Below, piece after piece: positions 37,023-48,400 of a stretch of DNA of 64,000 bases. Origin of the DNA: Apostichopus japonicus (taxonomy: Eukaryota > Echinodermata > Holothuroidea > Aspidochirotida > Stichopodidae); the NCBI RefSeq assembly GCF_037975245.1, contig NC_092573.1, forward strand, positions 7,488,501 through 7,552,500, read 5' to 3'. Numbering within the stretch: position 1 is the first letter of the stretch; each line of letters starts with the position of its first letter. The position numbers and the translations under genes were made by a program. The notes below the pieces were generated by a model. The model was not told the origin of the DNA. It was given only the letters and a program-made list of their open reading frames with translations, and did not search any database.

Positions 37023-37596
37023 ACCAACCTGAAGCTATCCCAGGATTCACCACAGGATTCATCACAGGATTCATCACAGGATTCATCCCAGGATTCAGAT
37101 TCATCCCAGGATTCATCCTAGGATTCATCCCAGGATTCTTCCCAGGATTCATCCCAGGATTCAGATTTATCACCAGATTCATCATTAAGAAATAGTCCAG
37201 TTAACCAGCCTGTATTATCCGATAAACGAATACAAGTTGCGAAGTTTAGCCAAATTAATCTTTAAAGGCCAAGTCATTCTGTTGTGATAAACTAATGAGT
37301 TGCTCCTGACTTCAATTCCCCCCCCCCCCTCCCGGATGTGCGTCATGAAATATGAAAATGAAAGAACTTTTCGACGTACATCCCGCTGCCTTAATAAGTC
37401 CGGTGAATGAATCTGGTGATAAATGTGAATCCTGGGATGAATCCTGTGATGAATCCTGTGATGAATCCTACTATTAGGATGAATCCTGTGATGAATCCTG
37501 TGTTGAATCCTGTAATGAGTCCTTTGATGAATCCTGTCATGAATCCTGGGATGAATCTGAATTCTGGGATGAATCCTGGGATAGCTTCAGGTTGGT
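37023..37596. mobile_element. Foldback-type element with tandem-repeat arms, 574 bp
   Basis: The left arm begins ACCAACCTGAAGCTATCCCA and continues as tandem 12-bp units (CAGGATTCATCC) to about 37186. The right arm is the reverse complement, from about 37402, ending GGGATAGCTTCAGGTTGGT. A perfect 8-bp duplication GGTAATGT flanks it at 37015-37022 and 37597-37604. A loop of about 215 bp includes a poly-C run. No coding frame. Confidence 0.88.
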
Positions 37597-37938
37597 GGTA
37601 ATGTGACCACTGATCTAGATCAGTGAATGTGACTTGTTTCCAGGTGCTACCTACATCTTATTTAACCCTTTGTCAGTTCGAAAATAACGGTGTTCCGTAC
37701 AGATCTGTACGGCTCGAGCCGTATACGGCTCTGGTCCGTAGACAACAGGACGCCACTGTAACGGCATTTACGGTAAATTTGAGAATAATTATCTAGGGTT
37801 GGATGATAAAATTGTTTAGATTTACTTTCCGTCACATGAAAAGTTTGATCTGTATGAACCCTGACTACTATTCGAAAAACTACTGTCCAGAGTCTTATAG
37901 ACTGATTACGGTGGTCACTCCAGGGAGTCTTCTACTCT

Positions 37939-38240
37939 GATAATAATGATAATAATCAGCATTTATTTGTACGACGCTTAAAATGTGGGAGGAACCCGCA
38001 AGGGCATATGGATTACAACTTACACGTCGGTTGGCTTCCAATTCAACATTTTAAACCCAAATTTGGAATGTTTTCAATTTAGAAAGTCATGATGTCAGAT
38101 GGGAAAACCGTAGATTGCTCTTAGATGAAAAACCCACCTTACTATGACCCGGCCGAATTTCGAACCCGGAACCTCCCAACGGCTAAGCCTGATTGCTTCA
38201 AATGCCACGTACCGCCTTTATCCACGGTACTCGGCCACAG
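37939..38240 (-). mobile_element. tRNA-derived SINE (family C)
   Basis: Read on the minus strand, the head is GTGGCCGAGTACCGTGG (A box) and GGGTTCGAAATTC (B box), then a body with GGAAGCCAACCGACGTG and a tail of AATAATCAG-like repeats at 37939-37960. The copy at 12255-12431 matches its 3' part. Confidence 0.8.
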
Positions 38241-41200
38241 CACCGGTAAGGTTAAGCCAATTCAGGTCAATATACACGCCGATTTCCCAAAACTGCTATA
38301 TAGCCTATGGGAGGTGACAACTTTCCCTTCTCACCACCCAACAAACAAAATTTGATATCGCCCGCTCTTCACCATGTAGGCAACATGTAGGCAACATATC
38401 ACACTGGCACTATGAGGTCATACTAGGTCAAATCACTTCTTCCAGGGTTTGAATTACACCGAGAAGTGCCCATCTTTGCTAACTTTACTCCCATGGACTT
38501 TGTACACAAATGGTTTCTCATAATATTATAAGTCACGGTCAACCAAGTCTTCACCATGGGGACTTGTACGCAACATACCAAAATGACAATAATAAGGGAG
38601 CTGGAATGGGCAATGCGCTACCCCCCCCCCTTCCCACCCTTGTGCATATACCACCGATTCACATATTTCATATGAGGTCATATAAGCTAAGGAACATTTC
38701 TCTTCCTTTATAGAGACAGACTGAATGTTACAACAACAGAAAATCGTTAGAGTGCACAATACATAAACACTTACAACATGTTTGTGCGGAACAACCTAAA
38801 CTTCAACAATGTTTCTTAAGTTGCAAAATAGCACAAATGTGCACCTAGGAACCATCTATTTGCTAAAAGCGATGGGGGGGGGGACCAACTGAGTCCCTTA
38901 AGACCCCTCCCTTGGACTATATAACATAACACCCTCGATCCCCGTACAAAAATGTGGTTTTCCCCCCCTCCCTCTGTGTAGTAATATAACCCTACACAAC
39001 GGGGCCGAAAAAAGTCACTACGACAACACCAGCGGTGCCAAACTGACATGGATCGACTGACATTATTTATTATGTGAGCTCCTCACTGTGACTTTGAGTA
39101 TGGAAATCAGTTTAAAGGGATTAACAAGATTTGATGTCGGATGCCAATCATTTTTCTAAGTCGCCTTCAAGCGATACTGAACATCCCAAAGAGCTGAACA
39201 GAACAACACACACCCGCCCCACCCCCCCCCCCTTCAAAAAGGGGCAGAAAGATATAAATAATAAACTTGAAAACAGAAACTGTGTACCAAAAACAATGAC
39301 AAATTAAGATGAGAAGCAATAGAAGAAAAAAAGACATCATCATAAGACATAGCTTAATTATAATGATCACGTAGCAACTAACTGTTAATAGTGACATTAT
39401 AGGGCGACAAATGTACGTGTTACAGTATATATTTCACGTTGCGCAATAATTTCCATCTATTATGTGGCAAATATAATAATTGCGCTTTCTTGTCTGTTTG
39501 CTCGTCGCCGTGTTCACACATTATCAAGAATCCGGTAATAAGTGCTTTCCTGTATAGTACTCTTCAAGATAAGCCGCACTTATCAGCATGAAAAAGTAAT
39601 TTAAACTACTACTTAAGTATCGTTTAGACTATTTTATTCCCAATAAATTCGGAAGATAAATTTGCTTTATCTATACTAATATTAGTATAGATAGGGCAGC
39701 CAGCTACTAGATACATCAATGCTTTTCGTCCGCTGTTCCAATACCAATGGTAATGAATTTAAAGATTAAACTTATCAATGTTCAAACTTCAAGGAAGTGT
39801 TTACAAAAGATGTGTGCTAGAATGAACATGAGTTAGGGGTTAGTCAACAGATAAGAAGGGCACATGTATGGCTTTTATATATGGGCTATTAAATCATATA
39901 TGTTATCTTGCGATATTTGATCTGTTACAGGTATTCCCAGTGTCTATATATAAACATAGTCCTCTTTAGCTGGATGTATGAAGAACGACAAACATTAAGA
40001 ATAATCTTGGTAACTCATATGACAATGGTTTTCTGGTTAAAACAATATCCAGAACAAGTCTGAATCTCTGAGCAATTTTATCACATAATCAAGCAAGTTT
40101 TTAGCAGCTGAGGTATAGCTCTCGTGCTATTTTACCGAAATTCTGACACTTTCTGCCACCGTGTTTGAATGACCGGTATTTCTCCATTTATAATTCAATT
40201 TGGCTGAAATTTCGAAAGAGGTTTGTGTGAGTTTTCATACATGCGATCAAATTGTATAAATTAAAAGGTCATTTTCTGAAAACGTTAAAAAAATGCTACT
40301 CCTCCTAGAGCTTTTGTCCAAATTTGCCGAAATATTGTGAATATATAACGTTTCAATTGTGGTGAACCAAAGTTGTACAGGGAAAAAAATGTCGTTCGTC
40401 ATGTAAGGCCAAAAACAGTGCCTTCTGTAAAAATATATCCGTTATGATGTAGTCTTGGATAGCTAATAAGATGACCACCCCGTGTCAAATTTAATGGAAC
40501 AAAATTTGGACAGAACCTCTCGATACTTGACTGGTCCATAATTACACTTCGGACATCACTATTTTAACAGTAAGGGTTGAGTGATGTAGTTTCAACGGAC
40601 TTTCCCACTCCCGTGACAAACTTAATGGAACCGTCCCACAAAACTTTAACAGAACTTGTCCATACTTGAAAGTATCAAGCATGATGTGATTGGTCCATGA
40701 TTACACTTCGGACACCACCATTTAACAATAAGGGTTGATTGTTGTAGTTTCTACAGACTTTCCAACTAATCTATAAATAGCTCATGAACTCCTTTCTAAC
40801 CTTCTAACCTTTTCCTTTTTCAACTCTATAAGAAGGAGCACAAGGCAAGGAAGGGAACAGTGAGATGGGAGGAAAGGAAATGGCACCGTTATCTCACGTA
40901 TCTTATATTTTCGCGCAAATTTCTCAAATAAAAGCTGAGATTATGCAGCATTGCTGCTCGCGTTTATTCATCCTGTTGGAATGTTCGATAATCCTGACCA
41001 GTCATGCGTATGTATAATGTATACGTATATACACCCCACGTGCGCTTGCGCAAGCCGAGATTTGGCTGATTAGGCTCACCACGGAGTACCAATGTACTTT
41101 TTTGACAGACAGGACTGTTTTAGCACATGACATGCAAAGACATTTTGAACTTCCCACAAGTCTCCACATTTATAGATAAAAGAAAATATTAAAAAATATG

Positions 41201-41404
41201 GACTGAGTAACGTGAAATAACAATAAAATGTATATAGGAATTCAGGTGAAGGAGGGAACTTGAAAGGCGTCACAACTGAGATTTGACGATGGGCCGTGTG
41301 ATATCATGTATAGGCCTATACTTGCCCGATACAAATCTTGTTTGTATTAGCTCAGGCGTCTTGGACTATGAACTATTGTGCAATCAAGGGGTTCCTTTTT
41401 ACTC
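38241..41404. other. Gene-poor stretch, no gene recognised
   Basis: It contains several poly-C/poly-G runs (about 38620, 38875, 39215), a 26-bp perfect palindrome at 39668-39693, and a diverged tandem duplication of about 150 bp at 40460-40765. Open frames are short and lack domain features. Confidence 0.45.
40460..40765. repeat. Diverged direct duplication of about 150 bp
   Basis: GGTCCATAATTACACTTCGG at about 40532 recurs as GGTCCATGATTACACTTCGG at about 40692. The flanking TAATGGAAC and TAAGGGTTGA words recur in the same order. Confidence 0.85.
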
Positions 41405-41965
41405 TTATATGATCGTCGAAATTTCGAATTATATGTCGATATTAAGAAAATGAAATTGTAAGGTAAAGTGTCGAAATTTAGCTTTAAAAAATCATTTTAA
41501 TTTATTACGTTGGAATTTAGAGATAAAACATCACAACTTAAATGATGAAACTTCAAAGTTGTGAACTAACAATGTCGAAATTTTAGGATATAACCTATTG
41601 GCAAACGTTTGAATTAACTTGTTGAGATATCAAGACCAAATGTAGAGATAAAGAGTATAAATTTTGAGATGCCCCGGGAATTTCGAAATAAAAGGTGCAA
41701 ATTGTTTACGGCTAAAACGTCAACATTTCGAGTGAAAATATGAAATTATTAAACATCACCTTTTTTTGCAATGAATCGTCGGAATGTTGGGTTCAAAATT
41801 CCAAGTTTTGAAGAAAAAAAAAACGTCAAACTTATATCGAGTTTTAACATCGTCGATTTTGTTTTCATATAAACGCTAAATTGTGAGGCGAAACTTTAAA
41901 ATATCGAGATAAGATAAGTACGAGATGAAAACTCGAATTTCGAGATTGCCACCGTAACATCTACA
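41405..41965. repeat. Ancient degenerate satellite with TCGAAATTTCGA motif
   Basis: Words such as GTCGAAATTT, TTTCGAGAT and GATAAAA recur at roughly 30-40 bp spacing across 560 bp, each copy heavily mutated. No clean unit remains. Confidence 0.6.
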
Positions 41966-42416
41966 ATAGTAAAATTCTTAATTGGACACGATCGACCAAG
42001 AAACCAGTGTGGTTGAATGTGAAAAAGTCTGTCTAGGAATTGGCAAATATAAAACGCTGAATATGTATATGACGGTACATATACCTGTTGGGAAAACCGA
42101 AGTTTTACTGCAGATATTGAACAATAATTGTGATGGCCAATTACAGTTTATTCGATGCGAGTTAGAATTATTGACTCAGTCAAAAATTATCTCAGATCCG
42201 AGAGATTGAATAGGCACGTTAAAATTTACCGATCTTTGAATTCGGAAAAGAAAACGAAGTTTAAATGCAGTTACAAAATTGATTAGTTTATGAAATATCA
42301 TCAGTGGTCAAAAATATAGTTTAGTTATTCCTCGCCGAGAGTTAGAATCAGTCCTGGGTTAACCATTAAGCAAAATAAGCACGTGCTTAGGGGAAGGGGC
42401 GTGGGACACCACATAT

Positions 42417-42520
42417 TTCAATTTCAATTTCAATTTCAATTCAATTTCAATTTTCAATTTCAATTTTCAATTTCAATTTCAATTTCAATTTCAATTTCAA
42501 TTTCAATTTCTTTATTCCAG
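42417..42520. repeat. (AATTTC)n microsatellite, 3' tail of a LINE
   Basis: About 17 hexamers, some with a missing base. Read on the minus strand it is (GAAATT)n directly following the AATAAAG-containing 3' end of the LINE at 42521-43670, so it is probably the tail of the retrotransposon. Confidence 0.85.
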
Positions 42521-43670
42521 TATAAATGATAACATTTATAAATAGGACACATAAAAAAAAGTGATACATAAAAGACGTAAACATGTACAAAAATGAAAGC
42601 ATGAAACAAAAACAAGAAATAAGATAGAGGAATAGAAGTTTTAAAGAGTAAGGATTAAAAGTATTATAACAGAGATTCTAAGAACCCATTTTGAATATAA
42701 ATGGCTGCTCTGTAGATAAATGAGTTCTTAAAAAGCATAATTCTAAAAGATGGCAAGATAGTAGGATTACGTAGATTGTACTTGCTGGTTCTATTGCACA
42801 GAGAGATCAACTCGGAGTGAAGTGGGTGATCTTTAGAACTATGTATATTCTTAGCTAGTCTTATGAATTCATTTTTAGCAGCAGTGTTTACTTTACCAAC
42901 AAGGCTTTCATAGTCGAGATTAAATATTTTGGAGCAGTATTTCAAGAAACTTCTAATTCTTTTCTTGTCCTTTTCAAGTAGAAAGTGATACCAGACAGGA
43001 ACTGCATACACAATCACTGGCAGAATTGATGAGCTGAAAACCTTATCTCTTACATTAGAATGAAAATAAGGAGTAATGTATGCCAACGTTGATACAATAT
43101 AATACACCTTAGACATCGATTTAGATATATGTTTAGTAAAGGTTAACTTGGCGTCAATATCAACTCCTAAGTACATAGTATGAGACACCCGCTCAACAAT
43201 GGAGCCTTGAACATAAGTTTTCTGATCCCTGGTCTGAATGAGACCTTGATGTTTAATGTTAATGTTTTCAAAAATTATTTCTTTAGATTTCTTTGGATTA
43301 AGAGGTTCTTCTGCTTACACAAATTGACCATATTATCAATACAGTATTTATAGTCATTTTGGTTTTCAAGGTGTGTCCGCTTTGAAATGTTACAGGATAT
43401 GGCTGTATCATCAGCGTACTTAATTACATCACACCCCATTGAAGAACGTATATCATCTGTGTATATTGTAAAAAGTAACGCAGATAGAGGACCTCCCTGA
43501 GGGACTCCCACTGTAATATTTGATTCCTCTGAATAATCTTTCTGTAGCTTGACTTGTCGAGACCATCCTTGTAAAAAATTAGCCAACCAATGTATAAGCC
43601 AAGGCTCATTGATAAAACTACACAAACTTTGGATTAACCGATTTGGTAGAACCGTATTAAAAGCACTTGC
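42521..43670 (-). pseudogene. LINE reverse transcriptase remnant (CR1/Jockey-like group)
   Basis: Two minus-strand frames, 43275-43703 and 42664-43188, are halves of one non-LTR retrotransposon ORF. The first holds SAFNTVLP (end of motif A), GVPQGGPLSALLF (motif B) and KYADDTAI (motif C, about 43405-43422). The second holds YLGVDIDAKLTFTKHI and the C-terminal tail. A one-base shift near 43305 separates them. The 5' half (endonuclease and start of the polymerase) is missing; homology starts at about 43670. It is a dead insertion. Confidence 0.9.
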
Positions 43671-44302
43671 TCTTAGGGTACCAAGGGAAGGGGGGGGCAC
43701 CACAGATTTCCTCTTGCTCTTAGGGTACCAAGGGAAGGGGGCACCACAGATTTTCCCTAGCTATTATGCCCTTAACTCTTTCACTGACACGCTCAGCTTT
43801 AGTCGAATCCGAGACAGAACACCAAGACAATTACGACAAACTTCTAGGTGTAATTCAACTATGTTGCTACTATAAATTCAGATCAGTATGTAATCATCAA
43901 AGTGAGAATTTTTAATAACAAAGTGAAAATTGTTAACTCAGAGTGAATAAGAAAAGCACACAGTAAAAATATTCTTTTTAATTATCATTAATCAAAGAAG
44001 TGATTTCCCTCATTTCTAAATAAAAGGCCTTTGTCATTGCTTGATTTTGATCCATGCCCAACCTATTAAATAAATAAATAAAATAAAAAAGTTTTTAGTT
44101 AATGAAGTAATTGTGGGGTCTGGGCCCTGGTCTGGGATCTGACCTGGAAGAAAACTGCAGAAGGTTTATAAATTTTCATTTCACTCTTAGCACTTATTGA
44201 GTCTTAATGTCTTGTCAATGGAAGCCTGGCCGAGGGGGCATCGTTGTAGGGCTGTGCTTATAGGGCTTCAGTTGCCCTTAATCCGGCCCTGCTGGTTAGA
44301 AC

Positions 44303-45424
44303 TATTGTCCCTGTCAACAATGACGATTTGAGTTTGCTCAAATGATTAAGTTATAGGCCTAATATTTCAAGTATGATTTTTTTGATTTTTTGTTGTTGTT
44401 ATTGTATCATCATTGTATATGTGACCCGACATTACAAATCAAGGCTTCCCGACAAAACGGAAGATTATTTATCTCTACCCGACACTGAGCGGCCTGGATG
44501 GAACCGAAAACCATTTTCCCTGTGCAAAACTTTTCTGACAAATCTCAGCATTTTCCCATCGAGATATGGCCCGACGGCAAAAACAATCAATATAACAATG
44601 ACGATTGCCCAGTGAAGAGGAGCAATTCAAGAGGGGTCGTGATGACTTATTTTATTCTATTTTCAGGACATTTAAAATGATATACCGACAATTGTATTTT
44701 TTTTTTTATCTTTATATAAATTTGACCGAAAACATTCCGTTCTGAACGAGTTTCCAAAATACCTGAACAACGTTTACCGTCGGTAGTCTATCACAATATT
44801 CACTATGCTGGCTATAGGCAACATACGTTGATCGAACATTGAAGAGGAAGTGCTGAGCATTTTTGTGAATTTCAAATATTATTTGTGACCTCACGTACGT
44901 AACATCGAAAACGTCCTAAACGCCTCATTTCAGAAATGCTCTTGTAAACCATATGCAGGCAGCTAAAAATGAACGAATGGTAATATTTTATGGGCTGACA
45001 GATAAGGAACAGAAAGTTCCCGACTTACGTTCATGTCTCTCGAAAGCTACTTGGCATTTTGGCCAAAATTAACTTATACGACTATTCTTGATCATATATG
45101 TCAAGAAAAAAATAATGTTAAAATAATACGGAATACTCTTGATCAAGATGATCAATGTGAAAATTGTGCTCACCAATTAAGCAAAGCAGCTTGAATACCA
45201 GAGCTCAATCTAGGATAACGATCGAGCACACTTCTGCGCGTCCATAGAGTTAGAAGAGAACTCCATGGTGTGCATCTACGGCAATTCTTTGAATATCCGA
45301 ATAAGCTAAAATGGTCAGGTAGTTCAAGTTTCCAATGAAAACAAAAACATACATGGTTACCCGGTTCTGCGAGAACACGAAACAATCATCTTTCTTTGAA
45401 AAAAAGAAGAAGAATATATCGGAA
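44303..45424 (+). promoter_or_regulatory. TPGS2 upstream region
   Basis: Unique AT-rich sequence before the TPGS2 start. No core promoter motif could be fixed. An in-frame ATG at 45335 lies upstream of the preferred start. Confidence 0.35.
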
Positions 45425-48400
45425 ATGATGGCAGTGCCAGAATCGGACTATATGCAGGCATTTCTGAGCATAAGTGTTGGAGTCGTACCGTATTTAGGTA
45501 GCCAAATACATGCATCAATCAATGTAGTCAAGGCCAATGGCAATGCCAAAACTTAGACCTACGGTAGGCTAGGCTAACTTTAGGCCGAAACAAGTTAGGC
45601 CTAGCGTTAGACCTAATTAAACAGCCTAGTTAGGCCTAACCTAGGCCCTAAGTTTAGGCTCGGTCCTAAGCTTATGTTAATACCTACAATTTTGTGAGTT
45701 ATGCCTTCTAATAATTTAGGAGAATTTATAGACTACAGAGCAACATCTGGATGCAGGATGCCCAGTTAACTTGATTAAGTGTAAAGACGGGGTTGGGGTG
45801 CCTGTCAAGTGTCAGATCTTATCGTAACTTTAACAAAGTCCAAGGCTAATATCACAAATGCCCCCTCTTGCCCCCCCCCCCCCCCCGTAATCCTGCCCAT
45901 GGTTAATAGGTTAATTGGCATAGGTTAGAAGTTTCAGTCGCTTTTTCAAACTTTTTAATGATTTGAATTGTAGTATGATATATATTACTGTGTAAATAGT
46001 ATGAAAACTGATATAAAACGCTTCAGGTGTCTCCCTGTGTGTATGCATTTAAATCATGGTTGGTACTGTACGTATTATGATGTATGTTACTGTGTAAATG
46101 GTATCAAAATAGAAATTAATGTATCAGTTGTCTCTGTGTGTGTTTAAAGTGAAATTGTGGCTTATTATGACAGTATGGATGTACGTATTTTAGCTCCTCC
46201 TGCAAGCAGGAACTCGCCAGGAAGTCTACCAGGAAGCCTCATTGGCTTATCAAAGCCGTAAGTGTACCTAAGTCAGTCTCTTACATTCATATTTAACGTC
46301 TATGATTATGAATTGTCAATTGTCAAAAACTGTGTAACTGGAGAACATACATTAACCTTGGAGTGACTCGAAGCGGGGACCTTATGATTGTAAGGCACTG
46401 GCGTTAACCACTGAGCTAACACTCCTTATGATGAGCTAACACTGAGCTAACACTTTAGTATGATGATACCTATTACAGTATTATGACAGTATTGTGAAAT
46501 GTATTAGGTAGAAAAGTAAATACTATTACTCCATGTCCGACACAAAAAAAACAAGAAGAAGAAAATAATATTACTATTAGGCTATTATTTTACCACCTGA
46601 CTGTCTACACAACACGCACCACCATTTTTATGCATCGTTCAGTACAATGACTATCAGATTCTACACACATACAATAAAACTTTTAGAAACACACCTGTAA
46701 TGATCTTATGTGATCATTCATATGTACAGCATATGATATTGGTAGGAAAGGACGTTGTTTAAGTTATGCTGCATATTTTGAGATATCCAAGACAAGAGTG
46801 AGAGAGAGGAAGATAGAAGTGCCAGTGATTGTCTGTGGTCTATACCAATGTATTACATCCTCTTGTTTGGGAAAAGTTAAGACAGTTACAAGAGGTTTAG
46901 AAGTTATAAAACTGGGAAATGATTCGTAATGTTCATATAATATATACTATATATAATATATACTATATATATAAATATAATACGTACCACCGCCGAATCT
47001 GATGGTAAGTAGGCATGTTTTAAGAGGCCCCTAAAGAAACACCGTCTTAGCTAAGCATAATATTGGCACATTGAGGCAAGCATTTGTTGTTTCTTGAACT
47101 TTCATACATGTCTCCCCATTTCGCACGAGTTTCTTTTTCATGTATTTTGCACTCAACAGAAAAGCTTCCCGGTGTCAGTAATGTCATAGTCGACGAAAGG
47201 ACACCAGCAGAGCGCCACCAACTTCTCATGTGGGAACAAAAAAACTCCTGCATCTTACCAGATGACATGAAATCATTTTTCATGACAACTAATGGTGTAA
47301 AGCTGTCTTGGTGTTTCAAATTTGATGGTTTGTCAATTGCATGTATTTCTGTGAAGTTATTGTTGAAGTTTTATTTTACAAATATTGGTGTACACAAAAC
47401 AAGACAGGATCATGATTTAATTAAAGGGTGTGAAGACTTGCGCAAAAAGAAACGTCTAATGCTGGTAATCTGACCTAGTTACGAATGAGGTGTAACAGTC
47501 TTAGACACCACCATCGATCCCAGAAAATACACACACAGCTTGCTACCGTCGGTAATTAGACACTATTGTACAGTCAGTACATACAGCTGCAGTCAATACC
47601 CACAGCACAGTGTACAAACGATAGAGCGATGGACATCTCAAGTCCAGCTAAAGATAACAAGGTATCACGTTTCATTACTGTCTGCATTTTGTAGCGACAA
47701 GAGAAAACCTTCATTTGCAAGCAATGGAAAGTTAACTTTTTAAAGATGGCGGCACGCTGTTTGGGCGAGTCTTCAATGCCATTAATAAAATAGTAATAAG
47801 AGAAGTGCAAGATTCTCTCTAATCAGTTACATCCATATGTGATAGACAAGTTTGAATGGAGGGTCAGTATTTAATGGGGTAAAATAGTTTAAGTTTAGAA
47901 GAGAAGCTTTAAACGTTGATTACTATTGTAAATATTACCGATGATTTGACTGAAGATACATATTATAACCATGGAGTAGTAGTCAATGTTTTAAATATCA
48001 AAACTACATTAAGTTCTATTATCACCTGAAACTCAAATGTAAAACAGTGAAAGATGTACACAGGAGCTTAAATTACACTGAGATAAGTCTCTGGACTGGA
48101 GAACAGGATCAAAAAGAACAGAATGTGTCAGGCTTTCAATTTTTACTTCTCCACAGATGACATTCTACCAATCGGCTTAATGGAAGTCAACAGCATCGAT
48201 AAATTGACCAAGGTGTGTGAAAGTAAGCAAGCTGCCAGTGATCCAACCATTGCTGACTTGCAGTGTGATAGAGCCAAAGATCAAACTCCGTTGGCAAAGA
48301 GTGGTATGAAATTTCTTTATTAAAACTGTTTTATGTAATCAGTGCTATGGCAATGGTCAAGAAAATACAAAGAGTTCTGTTGGAATTTTATTCCTCAACA

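Larger units (their letters stand above)
42349..44294. mobile_element. hAT-like element interrupted by a LINE
   Basis: The left end CAGTCCTGGGTTAACCATTA and the right end, read in reverse as CAGCAGGGCCGGATTAAGGG, are diverged inverted repeats. Flanking octamers GTTAGAAT (42341-42348) and GTTAGAAC (44295-44302) differ at one base. The LINE at 42417-43670 lies inside. The motif TTAGGGTACCAAGGGAAGG followed by CACCACAGATTT occurs at 43676 and 43717 and in altered form at about 42392. Confidence 0.6.

Noticed and set aside
43549-43875. 108-codon plus-strand frame
   Set aside because: Antisense shadow of a LINE reverse transcriptase and its flank.
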